Assembly: GCA_050290245.1 (NCBI GenBank)
Contig: JBNKHH010000043.1
Coordinates: forward strand, 1 to 26,677
From: JBNKHH01 sp050290245
GTDB lineage: Bacteria; Pseudomonadota; Alphaproteobacteria; Rhodobacterales; Rhodobacteraceae
Direction: 5' to 3'
Length of the DNA: 26,677 nt
Under the pieces are notes generated by a model. It worked only from the letters and a program-made list of their open reading frames with translations. It had not been told where the DNA came from and searched no databases. Below, in pieces: positions 8,255 through 16,567 of the stretch. The number at the start of each line of letters is the position of its first letter. The stretch's first letter is position 1. The position numbers and the translations under genes are program-made.

Positions 8255-8476
8255 TTAGCCAAACCTCGCTGCTGCGACCGGTCAACGGAGTGCATCCGGT
8301 CTGGCGACTTGGCGAAAACAAATGCTTTTCAGCGCCTTGAGGCGAAAACCGCAGGTCGGCATACTATCGGCTTTCTGTCGTCAAAACCTATGGCGTTTTG
8401 GTGGTGACCGGCAGATCGGATGCCAGTTGCCTAGGATGCCCGTTTGGCCTTGCCAACGGGTCAATCGGACGTCCGG
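8255..8476. other. Convergent intergenic region with a hairpin
   Basis: This 222-bp gap separates the permease stop from the FGGY kinase stop. It holds no credible ORF. A hairpin at 8439-8460 pairs CCCGTT(T)GG with CCAACGGG around a 5-nt loop, 16 bp past the kinase stop on the minus strand. It lacks a T-run, so termination is only a possibility. A smaller CGCC-TTGA-GGCG hairpin lies at about 8335-8346. Confidence 0.35.
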
Positions 8477-9970
8477 CTATTCGCCCAGCGCGGCGGCGAT
8501 ATCTTTGGTCTGTTCATAAAGCCGCAGGAACAGGGGATACTGCTTGGCGTAGGCATCATGTCGGCGTGCCAGCACTGTTTCGGCGGCCGGATTCCAGCGC
8601 GTGATATCCTCGGGCGCGGCCAGCCCCACGGCTTGGGCGGCAAGGAAGGCGTCGCCATAACTGGCGCCGACGGTCTTGTCGGAGACGATCTGCGGAACGG
8701 CGGCGAAATCGGATGTGGCCTGGAGCCAAAGCCGGTTCTTGGTGCCCCCGCCGACGGCGAGAATGCGGGTCGGGGCGGCGTCGACCTCGCGGTAGGTGTC
8801 GACCACATGGGCGGTGCCCATGGCGATGCCCTCGATAAGGGCGCGGTACATGTCGCCGCGCGTGTGGGTGAGGTTCAGCCCGAAAAAGGTGCCGCGTGCC
8901 CGTGGGTCGTGGATCGGGGTCCGCTCGCCCGAGAAATAGGGCAGCATGATCAGCCCGTTGGCGCCCGGAGTTGAGGCTTCCGCCTCGGCAGCGAGGCTGG
9001 CAAATGCCGTCTCGCGCGGGAGATCGCGGGCGAACTGGTCACGGAACCAGTGCGTCAGCGTGCCCGAGGTGGCGAGGCCCGCCATCGAGGCGTGCTGGCC
9101 CTCGGTGAGCCAAGGAGCGTACCAGAGGCGCGGATCGCGGACGGGGTTTTCAGTGACCTGGATGATGAAGATGGTCGAGCCGTACATCATCATCATGTCG
9201 CCGGGGGCACGGACGCCGACGCTGACCGCCTCGGCGGCGGCGTCGATGGTGCCGCAGGTGACAGGGGTACCTTGGGCAAGGCCGGTTTCGGCGGCGGCCT
9301 CGGCGGTGACATGGCCCGCGATCTCACCGCTCCACATCAGTTCGGGCAAACGGTCCAACGGCAGGATCGCGTCGGTCAGAGCATCGCTCCAGTCCAGCGT
9401 GGTGACATCGTAGAGGGGCGAGAAGTTTGCCGCGGTGTAGTGGTCGATGACGTATGCGCCGGTGAGGCGATGCGTAATGAAACTGGTCGAGGTCAGAACC
9501 TTGTGGGTGCGAGCGTAGAGGTCGGGATGGTTGCGCTTCAGCCAGAGGATCTTCGGCCCTACGGATTGCGAAGTCAGCGCATTGCCGCAGGTGGCGAGGA
9601 TGCGATCGGCGCCGATCTGTGCGTTGAGGTCTCCAATCTCTTTTTCCGCCCTTGTATCAACGCCGTAGAGGACGCCGTTCATCTGAGGCTCGCCGTCGGC
9701 GTCCACGGGCAGCATGCAGGGGCCGATGGCCGAAGTGGCGACGGCGGCAATGTCCTTGGGGTCGACGCCACTGTCGGCAAGGATCGTGCGCGTGAGGCGG
9801 ACGGTATCTCCCCACCAATCCTCCAACGGGCGGTGCTCGGCCCAGCCGGGGCGTGGGACCAGCATTTCGTGCGGGTGCGCGGCCTGCGCGGTGATCTGGC
9901 CAGCGGCGGTGTCGACGAGGACCGCCTTGGATTCGAACGTGCCGATGTCGATGCCGAGCGTGTAGGTCAT
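8477..9970 (-). CDS. FGGY-family carbohydrate kinase (xylulokinase-like)
   Basis: A 497-aa two-domain sugar kinase of the FGGY family, matching the usual length of about 480-520. It shows the N-terminal phosphate motif DIGT (8-11), the catalytic Asp243 in CGTIDAAAEA, the sugar-kinase segment PYFSGERTPIHDPRARG (344-360) and the adenosine motif GGGTKN (407-412). Such enzymes phosphorylate sugars or polyols with ATP. The xylulokinase-like C-terminal segment and the xylitol dehydrogenase-like gene at 14961-16013 suggest D-xylulose, or a related ketose, as one candidate. It is the third gene of the BtpA-M42-kinase operon, 12 bp after the M42 gene, and has only a weak ribosome site (CCAGG). The substrate is not certain. 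Confidence 0.9.
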   Translation of the reverse strand: MTYTLGIDIGTFESKAVLVDTAAGQITAQAAHPHEMLVPRPGWAEHRPLEDWWGDTVRLTRTILADSGVDPKDIAAVATSAIGPCMLPVDADGEPQMNGVLYGVDTRAEKEIGDLNAQIGADRILATCGNALTSQSVGPKILWLKRNHPDLYARTHKVLTSTSFITHRLTGAYVIDHYTAANFSPLYDVTTLDWSDALTDAILPLDRLPELMWSGEIAGHVTAEAAAETGLAQGTPVTCGTIDAAAEAVSVGVRAPGDMMMMYGSTIFIIQVTENPVRDPRLWYAPWLTEGQHASMAGLATSGTLTHWFRDQFARDLPRETAFASLAAEAEASTPGANGLIMLPYFSGERTPIHDPRARGTFFGLNLTHTRGDMYRALIEGIAMGTAHVVDTYREVDAAPTRILAVGGGTKNRLWLQATSDFAAVPQIVSDKTVGASYGDAFLAAQAVGLAAPEDITRWNPAAETVLARRHDAYAKQYPLFLRLYEQTKDIAAALGE

Positions 9971-9982
9971 GGGCGGGCCTGG

Positions 9983-11056
9983 TCAGTCGCGGGAGAGTGA
10001 GAAGTCGGGGCCGATCGCGGCGAGCGCTGCGATCAGGAGGTCGCGGAGCTGGGCGAGATCGCGCAGGTCGACGACTTCACGCGAAGAATGCGAGTAGCGC
10101 ATGGGAAAGCCGACGTCGATTGAGGCGACGCCCTCGCCCACGAGCTGGACATAGGAGAGGTCGGTAAGGACGCCGGTTTGGGCGGAGCGCTGGAGCGGGA
10201 TGTTTTCCGCGGCGGCAGCGGTCTCGAACAAGCGCACCATAGCGGGGTGCGGGATGACGCCGTTCAGCGTGCCGCGTCCGTGGAAGCTGTAGAGGCTGAT
10301 GCCGGGTCCGCCGCCGAGGTGCATGTCGCCGCGGTCGGTCATGTCGGGCGTATCGGTCGCGAGCATCAGGTCGATCTGGATGGCGATATCGGGTTGCAGG
10401 CGCTGCGCGAGGGGCTGTGCGCCGCGGAGGTTGAATTCCTCCAGCGTGGTGAAAGCGAGGTGGACGGTGGGGCCGTCTTTGCGGGTGGCCAGCATGCAGG
10501 CGACCTCGACCAGAACGGCGCATCCAGCGCGATCGTCGATGGCGGGGCCGGTCAGGCGGTTTTGGCCGATGGCAAAGCTGCCGGGAGCGTAGACGACCGG
10601 GCTGCCGATCTGAATACCCGCCTCCTCGGCCTCGGCCTTGGTTTCAAAGCCGCAGTCGACGTAGAGGTCGGCGTAGCGCACGACGGTGTATTTCTCGTCC
10701 GGGCTGGTCGCATGGTGGCTCTTGTTGGCGATGATGCCGGGGATGTCGGTGCCTTCGCGGGTCGAAACCACGACCTCCTGGCTGGCCAGCGCGCGTTCTG
10801 GGACGCCGCCGAGGCGTTCGAGGCGGAGGAAGCCGTCGTCTTCGATCTTTCGGACGATGAAGCCGAGTTGATCCATGTGGGTGAAAAGCATCACCGAGGG
10901 GCCGTTGCCGGGGAAGGTCGTCCAGAGGTTGCCGAGGGGGTCGGTCTGGGTCGGGATGTCGCCCAGGAGGTCGGCGATGCGGCGGCGGATCCGGTCCTCG
11001 TTGCCGGAAAGACCCGGGACGCTCATCAAGTCGGAAAGGAGGTCGGAGAGGCTCAT
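9983..11056 (-). CDS. M42-family metallopeptidase-like hydrolase (FrvX/SgcX type)
   Basis: A 357-aa di-metal hydrolase of the M42 (glutamyl aminopeptidase/PepA-like) family, the normal length. All expected metal ligands are visible: His60 in FTHMDQLGF, Asp174 in PAIDDRAG, Glu206/Glu207 in TLEEFNLRGA, Asp229 in IQIDLM and His323 in YSHSSREVVDLRD, with a proline-rich tip and MSVPGLSGNE at the start. It should therefore be active. Some M42 members (FrvX, SgcX) are encoded with sugar transport and metabolism genes rather than peptide genes, and their true substrates are unsettled. Here the start codon overlaps the BtpA stop (ATGA) and the FGGY kinase follows. A role in cleaving an amide or other conjugate of the imported sugar is inference. 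Confidence 0.9.
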   Translation of the reverse strand: MSLSDLLSDLMSVPGLSGNEDRIRRRIADLLGDIPTQTDPLGNLWTTFPGNGPSVMLFTHMDQLGFIVRKIEDDGFLRLERLGGVPERALASQEVVVSTREGTDIPGIIANKSHHATSPDEKYTVVRYADLYVDCGFETKAEAEEAGIQIGSPVVYAPGSFAIGQNRLTGPAIDDRAGCAVLVEVACMLATRKDGPTVHLAFTTLEEFNLRGAQPLAQRLQPDIAIQIDLMLATDTPDMTDRGDMHLGGGPGISLYSFHGRGTLNGVIPHPAMVRLFETAAAAENIPLQRSAQTGVLTDLSYVQLVGEGVASIDVGFPMRYSHSSREVVDLRDLAQLRDLLIAALAAIGPDFSLSRD

Positions 11057-11856
11057 CTTGCTGCCCTGACCCTGTCCATGAAGTCGGCTGCCCGGTCGGG
11101 GTCGATCGCCTTCCAGGTGTCGCCGTCGATCTTGAGGGCCGAGCCGACGATGCAGCCGTCGGCAATGGCGAGGACGTCGGCCACTGTGGCGTGCTTGACG
11201 CCGGTATTGGCCATGACGGGAGTATCGGGAAGGACGGATTTGACGGCCTCGAGGTCCTCCATGCGGGCGGCCTCACCGGTGATGGCGCCGGACACGAGGA
11301 CAGCGTCGGGGATCGACGAGAAGACGGCCGAGCGGGCGCGGTCGGAGAGCGTGCGACGATCAAGGCTGTCGGCGAATTCGGCAGAGACATTGTAGAGCAT
11401 GGCGAGGTCAGAGCGCCCGAGCCGGTCACGATAGCGCATGGCCTTGCCCGCATCTGGGGTCCATGGCCCCATGTCCGAGGCGTAGGTGCCGGTGAAGATC
11501 TCGCGGCAGAATGCTGCGCCGGTGGCGGCAGCAAGCGCGACGGTCGACATCGGGTCCCAGAGGACGTTGACGCCGAAGGGGACAACGATCTCGGAGCGCA
11601 ACTGGCCGATGACATAGGCCATCGTGGCGGTCGAGGCCGTGTCGACGTTGAATTCGTAGGGACGGTCGTTTTCGTTGCCGAACATGATGGCGTCGAACCC
11701 GGCGTCTTGCAGGGCGGTCAGGTCGGCGCGGGCAGCGGTGACGAGGCCGTCGAGGCCAGCCTCGGAGTCATGCAGCGGCGATCCCGGCAGCGCGCCGAGG
11801 TGCACCATGCCGATCACCGGCTTGCTGGTACTGAAAATGCTTTGAAACTTGCTCAT
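11053..11856 (-). CDS. BtpA/SgcQ-family TIM-barrel protein
   Basis: A 267-aa protein of the BtpA family, recognised by the N-terminal VIGMVHLGALPGSP (residues about 11-24), the GFDAIMFGNENDRPY segment and the C-terminal TGVKHATVADVLAIADGCIVGSALK, which looks like a phosphate-binding TIM-barrel end. BtpA was named for a cyanobacterial photosystem I biogenesis factor. Homologues such as SgcQ occur in sugar operons and have no firmly assigned reaction. The start is taken as the second of two tandem ATG codons (11856), 5 bp after AGGAGG; the first (11859) is too close, and a 32-residue longer reading passes through the AGGAGG. It leads the BtpA-M42-FGGY operon, overlapping M42 by 4 nt. A sugar-phosphate enzyme role is inferred. 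Confidence 0.85.
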   Translation of the reverse strand: MSKFQSIFSTSKPVIGMVHLGALPGSPLHDSEAGLDGLVTAARADLTALQDAGFDAIMFGNENDRPYEFNVDTASTATMAYVIGQLRSEIVVPFGVNVLWDPMSTVALAAATGAAFCREIFTGTYASDMGPWTPDAGKAMRYRDRLGRSDLAMLYNVSAEFADSLDRRTLSDRARSAVFSSIPDAVLVSGAITGEAARMEDLEAVKSVLPDTPVMANTGVKHATVADVLAIADGCIVGSALKIDGDTWKAIDPDRAADFMDRVRAAR

Positions 11857-11942
11857 CATGTCCTCCTCTTTGGAGCCTAGCGCAGAAGTTGTTTGCGAGG
11901 GAAGCCATGGCGCGTAGCATGGAGCGCGGGGAGGACCGAAAT

Positions 11943-12971
11943 TTGAAAACAAGACATTGGGACCGTCTGGGCAACGGTGGGCTGACGTTTACTGAGATCG
12001 GGTTCGGGACTGCACCGCTGGGCAATTTGTATCGCGCGATCAGCAACGATGAAGCCCATGCCGTCCTGGAAATGGCCTGGGCGGGCGGCGTTCGGTATTT
12101 CGACACTGCACCGCTGTATGGGCTTGGCCTGAGCGAGACGCGGCTGAACCGGTTTTTGCGGGACAAGCCACGTGACGAGTATGTCCTCAGCACCAAGGTC
12201 GGGCGCATCATGGTGCCCTGCGAGCCGGAGGAGCGCGAGGGCTTTGGCAAGTGGTTCGACGTGCCCGCGCGGCGGGAGCTCTATGACTACACCTATGACG
12301 GGGTGATGAAGTCGGTCGAGCATTCGCTGGAAAGGCTGGGGCTGAACCGGATCGACATGTTGTTCGGACATGATCTCGATCCCTGGACGTTCAATTCAGA
12401 GGCCGTGGCGCAGGAGAAGCTGGATGAGTTCATCAACGGCGGCTATCGCGCCCTGTCGGACCTGCGCGACCAGGGAGTGATCAGGGCCTTTGGCGCGGGC
12501 ATCAACCAATGGGAGCCAGCGCAGTGGCTGCTGGAGCGGGGGGATTTCGACATCTTCCTGCTGGCCGGGCGCTATACGCTCTTGGAACAGGAGGCGCTGA
12601 ATACATTCCTTCCCATGTGCGAAGAGCGTGGCGTCGGCGTGGTGATCGGCGGACCCTATAACTCGGGCATTCTGGCAACGGGTCCGAAGCAGGGCGCGTT
12701 CTACAACTATGACCCTGCCCCGCCCGAGATCATCGAGCGGGTGCGTCGGATCGAAGCCGCCTGCCAGCACCACGGGGTGCGAATGGTCGATGCGGCGTTC
12801 CAGTTCGCGCTACGCCACCCGGCGGTGGTTTCGGTCATTCCGGGTGGTCAGGGCACGGCGGAAATGGAAAGCAACCTGGCGGCGGCGCAGGCCGAGATCC
12901 CTCGGGCCTTGTGGGACAACTTGCGCGCCGGGGGTCTGTTGCGGCCGGATGCTCCAACCGGGGAGGTTTGA
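11943..12971 (+). CDS. Aldo-keto reductase, L-fucose/D-threo-aldose 1-dehydrogenase type
   Basis: A 342-aa aldo-keto reductase counted from TTG 11943, which has GGGGAGGA 7 bp upstream and gives the usual MKTR-start. ATG 11907, with GAGGGA upstream, is an alternative adding 12 residues. The catalytic tetrad is visible: Asp54 and Tyr59 in YFDTAPLYG, Lys85 in STKVG and His143 in FGHDLDP. The sequence resembles D-threo-aldose (L-fucose) dehydrogenases, which oxidise L-fucose, D-arabinose or L-galactose at C1 with NAD(P) to the lactone. The lactonase gene follows 3 bp after the stop, which strongly supports this direction. The gene is divergent from BtpA with a gap of about 86 bp, so both promoters are tightly packed. 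Confidence 0.87.
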   Translation: MKTRHWDRLGNGGLTFTEIGFGTAPLGNLYRAISNDEAHAVLEMAWAGGVRYFDTAPLYGLGLSETRLNRFLRDKPRDEYVLSTKVGRIMVPCEPEEREGFGKWFDVPARRELYDYTYDGVMKSVEHSLERLGLNRIDMLFGHDLDPWTFNSEAVAQEKLDEFINGGYRALSDLRDQGVIRAFGAGINQWEPAQWLLERGDFDIFLLAGRYTLLEQEALNTFLPMCEERGVGVVIGGPYNSGILATGPKQGAFYNYDPAPPEIIERVRRIEAACQHHGVRMVDAAFQFALRHPAVVSVIPGGQGTAEMESNLAAAQAEIPRALWDNLRAGGLLRPDAPTGEV

Positions 12972-12974
12972 GCC

Positions 12975-13814
12975 ATGCGCGTGGATGCCCATCAACATTT
13001 CTGGAACCCGGCGCGGGGTGACTATGGCTGGATGCCGAAGGACAACCCCGTCCTGAGCCGCACCTATTTTCCCGACGACATGCGCGCCTCGGTGTTCGCC
13101 GCCGGGGTCGAACAGACGGTGCTGGTGCAAGCCGCGCCGACAATCGCCGAAACCGAGTACATGCTGGGCCTGGCGGATGCGGTGGATTTCGTCGGCGGCG
13201 TGGTCGGCTGGGTCGATTTCGAGCGGCCCGAGGACCGGGCGGAGCTGGAGCGGTTGGCGGGCCACCCCAAATTCAAGGGTGTCAGGCCGATGATCCAGGA
13301 CATCCCCGACGACGACTGGATGCTGCGCGAGGACGTGCAGTGGGGGTATCAGGCTCTGGTCGATCTGGATCTGACGTTCGACGCGCTTGGCTTTCCGCGG
13401 CACCTGGCGAATTTCCTGACCATCCTGAGGCGGTATCCTGACCTGAGGGTGGTTGTGGATCACTGCATGAAGCCAGCGATCCGCGAACATTCGGAGGAGA
13501 ATTTCCGGTTCTGGGCCGAAGGAATGGCCCGGATTGCGGGTGAGACCGGTGCGTATTGCAAACTGTCGGGGCTGGTGACCGAGGCGGGCGAGGACTGGAG
13601 TGTCGACGATCTTCGCCCCTATGCGGGCCATGTGCTTGAGGTCTTTGGACCGGAGCGGGTCATGTGGGGGTCGGACTGGCCTGTCGTGCGTCTGCGGGCG
13701 GAGTACGACCGCTGGAATTCCGTGGCGCGCTTGTTGGTCGCGCATCTGTCAGTGGCAGACCAGACGCGGGTTTTCGGCGGGACAGCGGCGGAGTTTTACC
13801 GGCTGAAGGTTTGA
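12975..13814 (+). CDS. Amidohydrolase-fold lactonase (L-fuconolactonase type, COG3618)
   Basis: A 279-aa TIM-barrel hydrolase of the amidohydrolase superfamily. It has the N-terminal HQH (residues 6-8) in MRVDAHQHFWNP, a mid-protein VVVDHCMKP and the C-terminal MWGSDWPVVRL, the expected metal/active-site strands of the L-fucono-1,5-lactonase and L-rhamnono-lactonase group. It would hydrolyse the aldonolactone made by the upstream dehydrogenase to the acid, here probably L-fuconate or a C4-epimer-related aldonate. GGGGAGG within the last codons of the dehydrogenase gene is its ribosome site. The next enzymes of this route (aldonate dehydratase and 2-keto-3-deoxy acid dehydrogenase or aldolase) are not in the window. 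Confidence 0.88.
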   Translation: MRVDAHQHFWNPARGDYGWMPKDNPVLSRTYFPDDMRASVFAAGVEQTVLVQAAPTIAETEYMLGLADAVDFVGGVVGWVDFERPEDRAELERLAGHPKFKGVRPMIQDIPDDDWMLREDVQWGYQALVDLDLTFDALGFPRHLANFLTILRRYPDLRVVVDHCMKPAIREHSEENFRFWAEGMARIAGETGAYCKLSGLVTEAGEDWSVDDLRPYAGHVLEVFGPERVMWGSDWPVVRLRAEYDRWNSVARLLVAHLSVADQTRVFGGTAAEFYRLKV

Positions 13815-13886
13815 GCGCGGGAAACCGTCGAGATCGAGGATCGCTTCTGGCGGTCGTCCGCTCACCGGGTCTGGTTTTCGGAACGT

Positions 13887-14948
<1,062 letters not shown>

Positions 14949-14960
14949 GGTCCTGTCCCT

Positions 14961-16013
14961 TTATTCCGGCAGCACGATTTGCAACTTGACGTCGGCTGGC
15001 GGGGCCGAGGCTGCAATTTCGAAGGCGTGCACACTGTCGGCGAAGTCGAATGTTCGCGTGATCAGAGGTTTCACATCAATAGCGCCGCCGGACAACATGC
15101 CAACACAGCGCGGGAACACATGGGCATAGCGGAAGATGTTTTCGACGCGGGCTTCGCGCACCATGGCGGCCCCTGCGTCATACTGGATCGGGCCGGGCTG
15201 ACCGCCGATCATCACGACGCAGCCGCCGGGACAGAGCGGTTCGAACACGGTCTTGGCGGCATGGGGCGAGCCGGTTGCCTCGAAGACGATATCTGCGCCC
15301 CAGCCCTCGGTCGCGGCCAGCACGGTCTTGGCAACGTCATCCTTGCCAACGTTGATCGCGGTGATGGCGGGGCTGAGGCTTTCAGCGATTTCGAGTTTCT
15401 TTTCCGCCAGGTCCGAGACGAAGACGCGGGCGCAGCCGGCGGCCAGGGCGGAAAGAGCGGTAACGAGGCCGATGGGCCCTGCCCCGAGCACGACCGCCAC
15501 GTCGCCCGGTTTCACGCGCGCCTTGGTCGCGGCATGGACGCCGACGGCAAGAGGTTCGACCATGGCGGCCTCGGCGAACGAGACGTTGTCGGGCAGCTTG
15601 AAGGTGAAGGCCTCGGGGTGGACACAGGTCGGGCGCAGGATGCCGTGGACCGGCGGCGTGGCCCAAAAGCGTACTGCGGGATCGACGTTATACATGCCAA
15701 GCCGAGTCGCTTTCGAATTGGGATCGGGGACGCCCGGCTCCATGCAGACGCGGTCGCCTTCCTTGAGTGTCGTGACCTCGGCGCCGGTCTCAACGACGAC
15801 GCCGCTGGCCTCGTGACCGAGGATCATCGGTTCGTTCACCACGAAAGGTCCGATGCGTCCGTGGGTGTAGTAATGCACATCCGAGCCGCAGATGCCGACC
15901 GTGTGCAGCTTGATGCGCACATCACGCGGACCAAGCGTTTCTTCCTCGCGGTCGATGGCCGGGAAGTCGCGCAGCGAAAGTTCGTCTTTTTGTTCGAGAA
16001 CCAGAGATTTCAT
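14961..16013 (-). CDS. Zinc-dependent polyol dehydrogenase (xylitol/sorbitol dehydrogenase-like)
   Basis: A 350-aa medium-chain dehydrogenase, the normal length. Catalytic zinc ligands are Cys42 (GICGSDVHYY), His67-Glu68 (GHEASG) and Glu153 (VEPLAVGVHA). The NAD-binding fold begins GAGPIG (178-183). The loop that carries four structural-zinc cysteines in alcohol dehydrogenases instead reads EPGVPDPNSKATRLGMYN, as in xylitol/D-xylulose reductases. It would oxidise a polyol such as xylitol, D-arabinitol or sorbitol to the ketose with NAD. The FGGY kinase of this island could then phosphorylate D-xylulose, and rpe would follow. The ATPase gene lies 12 bp downstream. The start ATG 16013 follows AGGGTAGGG. 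Confidence 0.9.
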   Translation of the reverse strand: MKSLVLEQKDELSLRDFPAIDREEETLGPRDVRIKLHTVGICGSDVHYYTHGRIGPFVVNEPMILGHEASGVVVETGAEVTTLKEGDRVCMEPGVPDPNSKATRLGMYNVDPAVRFWATPPVHGILRPTCVHPEAFTFKLPDNVSFAEAAMVEPLAVGVHAATKARVKPGDVAVVLGAGPIGLVTALSALAAGCARVFVSDLAEKKLEIAESLSPAITAINVGKDDVAKTVLAATEGWGADIVFEATGSPHAAKTVFEPLCPGGCVVMIGGQPGPIQYDAGAAMVREARVENIFRYAHVFPRCVGMLSGGAIDVKPLITRTFDFADSVHAFEIAASAPPADVKLQIVLPE

Positions 16014-16017
16014 AGCC

Positions 16018-16218
16018 CTACCCTTTTTTCACAGTCAGGATGCCCAAGCCAAGGGCGATCACCTCGGAAACCCGGAGTGACGTGGCGAGCGGTTCGGCAC
16101 AGCGGCTCGAGAACAACGGCGCGGCCGCTCGGGTCACGGTACCGATGGACGGCCGGTCGAACAGGTTCTTCCCGATCGGCAGCACGCCGGGTTTCATTTG
16201 GTCGGTTTCGCCAGCCAT
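16018..16218 (-). CDS. Short hypothetical ORF upstream of the polyol dehydrogenase gene
   Basis: This 66-codon ORF starts at ATG 16218, three bases after the stop of the permease-like tail, and ends 4 bp before the polyol dehydrogenase start. AAAGGATAGG just upstream could serve as a ribosome site. The protein (MAGETDQMKPGVLPIG-) matches no family I recognise and has no clear membrane segment or signal. It may be the N-terminal stub of a lost gene joined to unrelated DNA, or simply a leader that couples translation to the dehydrogenase. Confidence 0.3.
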   Translation of the reverse strand: MAGETDQMKPGVLPIGKNLFDRPSIGTVTRAAAPLFSSRCAEPLATSLRVSEVIALGLGILTVKKG

Positions 16219-16221
16219 GGC

Positions 16222-16299
16222 CTATCCTTTCACCGCGCCGGGTGTGAGACCAGCCACAATCTGCTGCCTATGCCGTTGCGAAGCCGACCGGGGCCCCGG
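16222..16299 (-). pseudogene. Probable C-terminal remnant of an ABC sugar permease (UgpE/MalG type)
   Basis: The minus-strand frame ending at TAG 16224-16222 encodes a tail reading QQIVAGLTPGAVKG. This is the characteristic C-terminus of MalG/UgpE-type permeases; the intact permease in this window ends IIKGMAAGAVK. An in-frame TGA at 16302-16300 closes the frame upstream and no transmembrane segment precedes it. I read it as the last 15-20 codons of a deleted permease gene, whose operon also held the polyol dehydrogenase and the second ATPase. The match is short, so chance is possible. Confidence 0.5.
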
Positions 16300-16435
16300 T
16301 CACGGGCAGCGTGTAAATGACGTGGCGACAAACTTGGGCGACATGCTGGCGACCGGCAGTGGGCTTGCCATCCGCAAAAGTGCCAGTTTGCGGATCCTGG
16401 TTTCGCTGCTGGTTTCCTGCACGCGCGCTGCACCT

Positions 16436-16459
16436 CCTAGCGCGCCCGGTCGCGCTAGG
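16436..16459. repeat. Perfect 9-bp inverted repeat (hairpin)
   Basis: CCTAGCGCG (16436-16444) and CGCGCTAGG (16451-16459) pair perfectly around a 6-nt loop in otherwise unassigned DNA, 109 bp before the small membrane protein gene. There is no T-run on either strand, so it is not a standard intrinsic terminator. It could be an operator, an mRNA leader structure or part of a small RNA. Confidence 0.6.
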
Positions 16460-16498
16460 GTCTCGGCGTGTCGGCGTGTAACGCGCGTTTCGCAACAT

Positions 16499-16527
16499 TT
16501 TTTGTGCTGTCCGCAAGCACAGAAAAA
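16499..16527. repeat. Extended inverted repeat with T- and A-tracts
   Basis: TGTGCT (16503-16508) and AGCACA (16516-16521) pair around a 7-nt loop, and the stem continues through TTTT and AAAA tracts with one T-G pair, giving about 11 pairs. The T-tract is on the 5' side on both strands, which is the wrong arrangement for an intrinsic terminator. It lies about 40 bp before the membrane protein start and may be a regulator binding site. Confidence 0.5.
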
Positions 16528-16567
16528 TGACGATGGCTGTAGGTTGCCGACACCAAGAACGAGACGA

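Larger units (their letters stand above)
16014..16567. other. Gene-poor stretch between polyol dehydrogenase and membrane protein genes
   Basis: This 554-bp stretch holds no complete gene I can name. On the minus strand it contains a 66-codon ORF (16018-16218) and, upstream of it, a short coding remnant like a permease C-terminus (16222-16299). Two strong inverted repeats occupy 16436-16459 and 16499-16527. The rest shows overlapping ORFs in all frames without recognisable motifs. It looks like the scar of a deletion or rearrangement, an inference from the remnant. Confidence 0.5.

Noticed and set aside
9050..11395. Long plus-strand open frames over the FGGY, M42 and BtpA genes
   Set aside because: They are shadows of genes with intact catalytic motifs on the minus strand and have no recognisable content.
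16498..16528. Intrinsic terminator
   Set aside because: The T-tract lies on the 5' side of the stem on both strands and A-tracts follow the stem, opposite to an intrinsic terminator.
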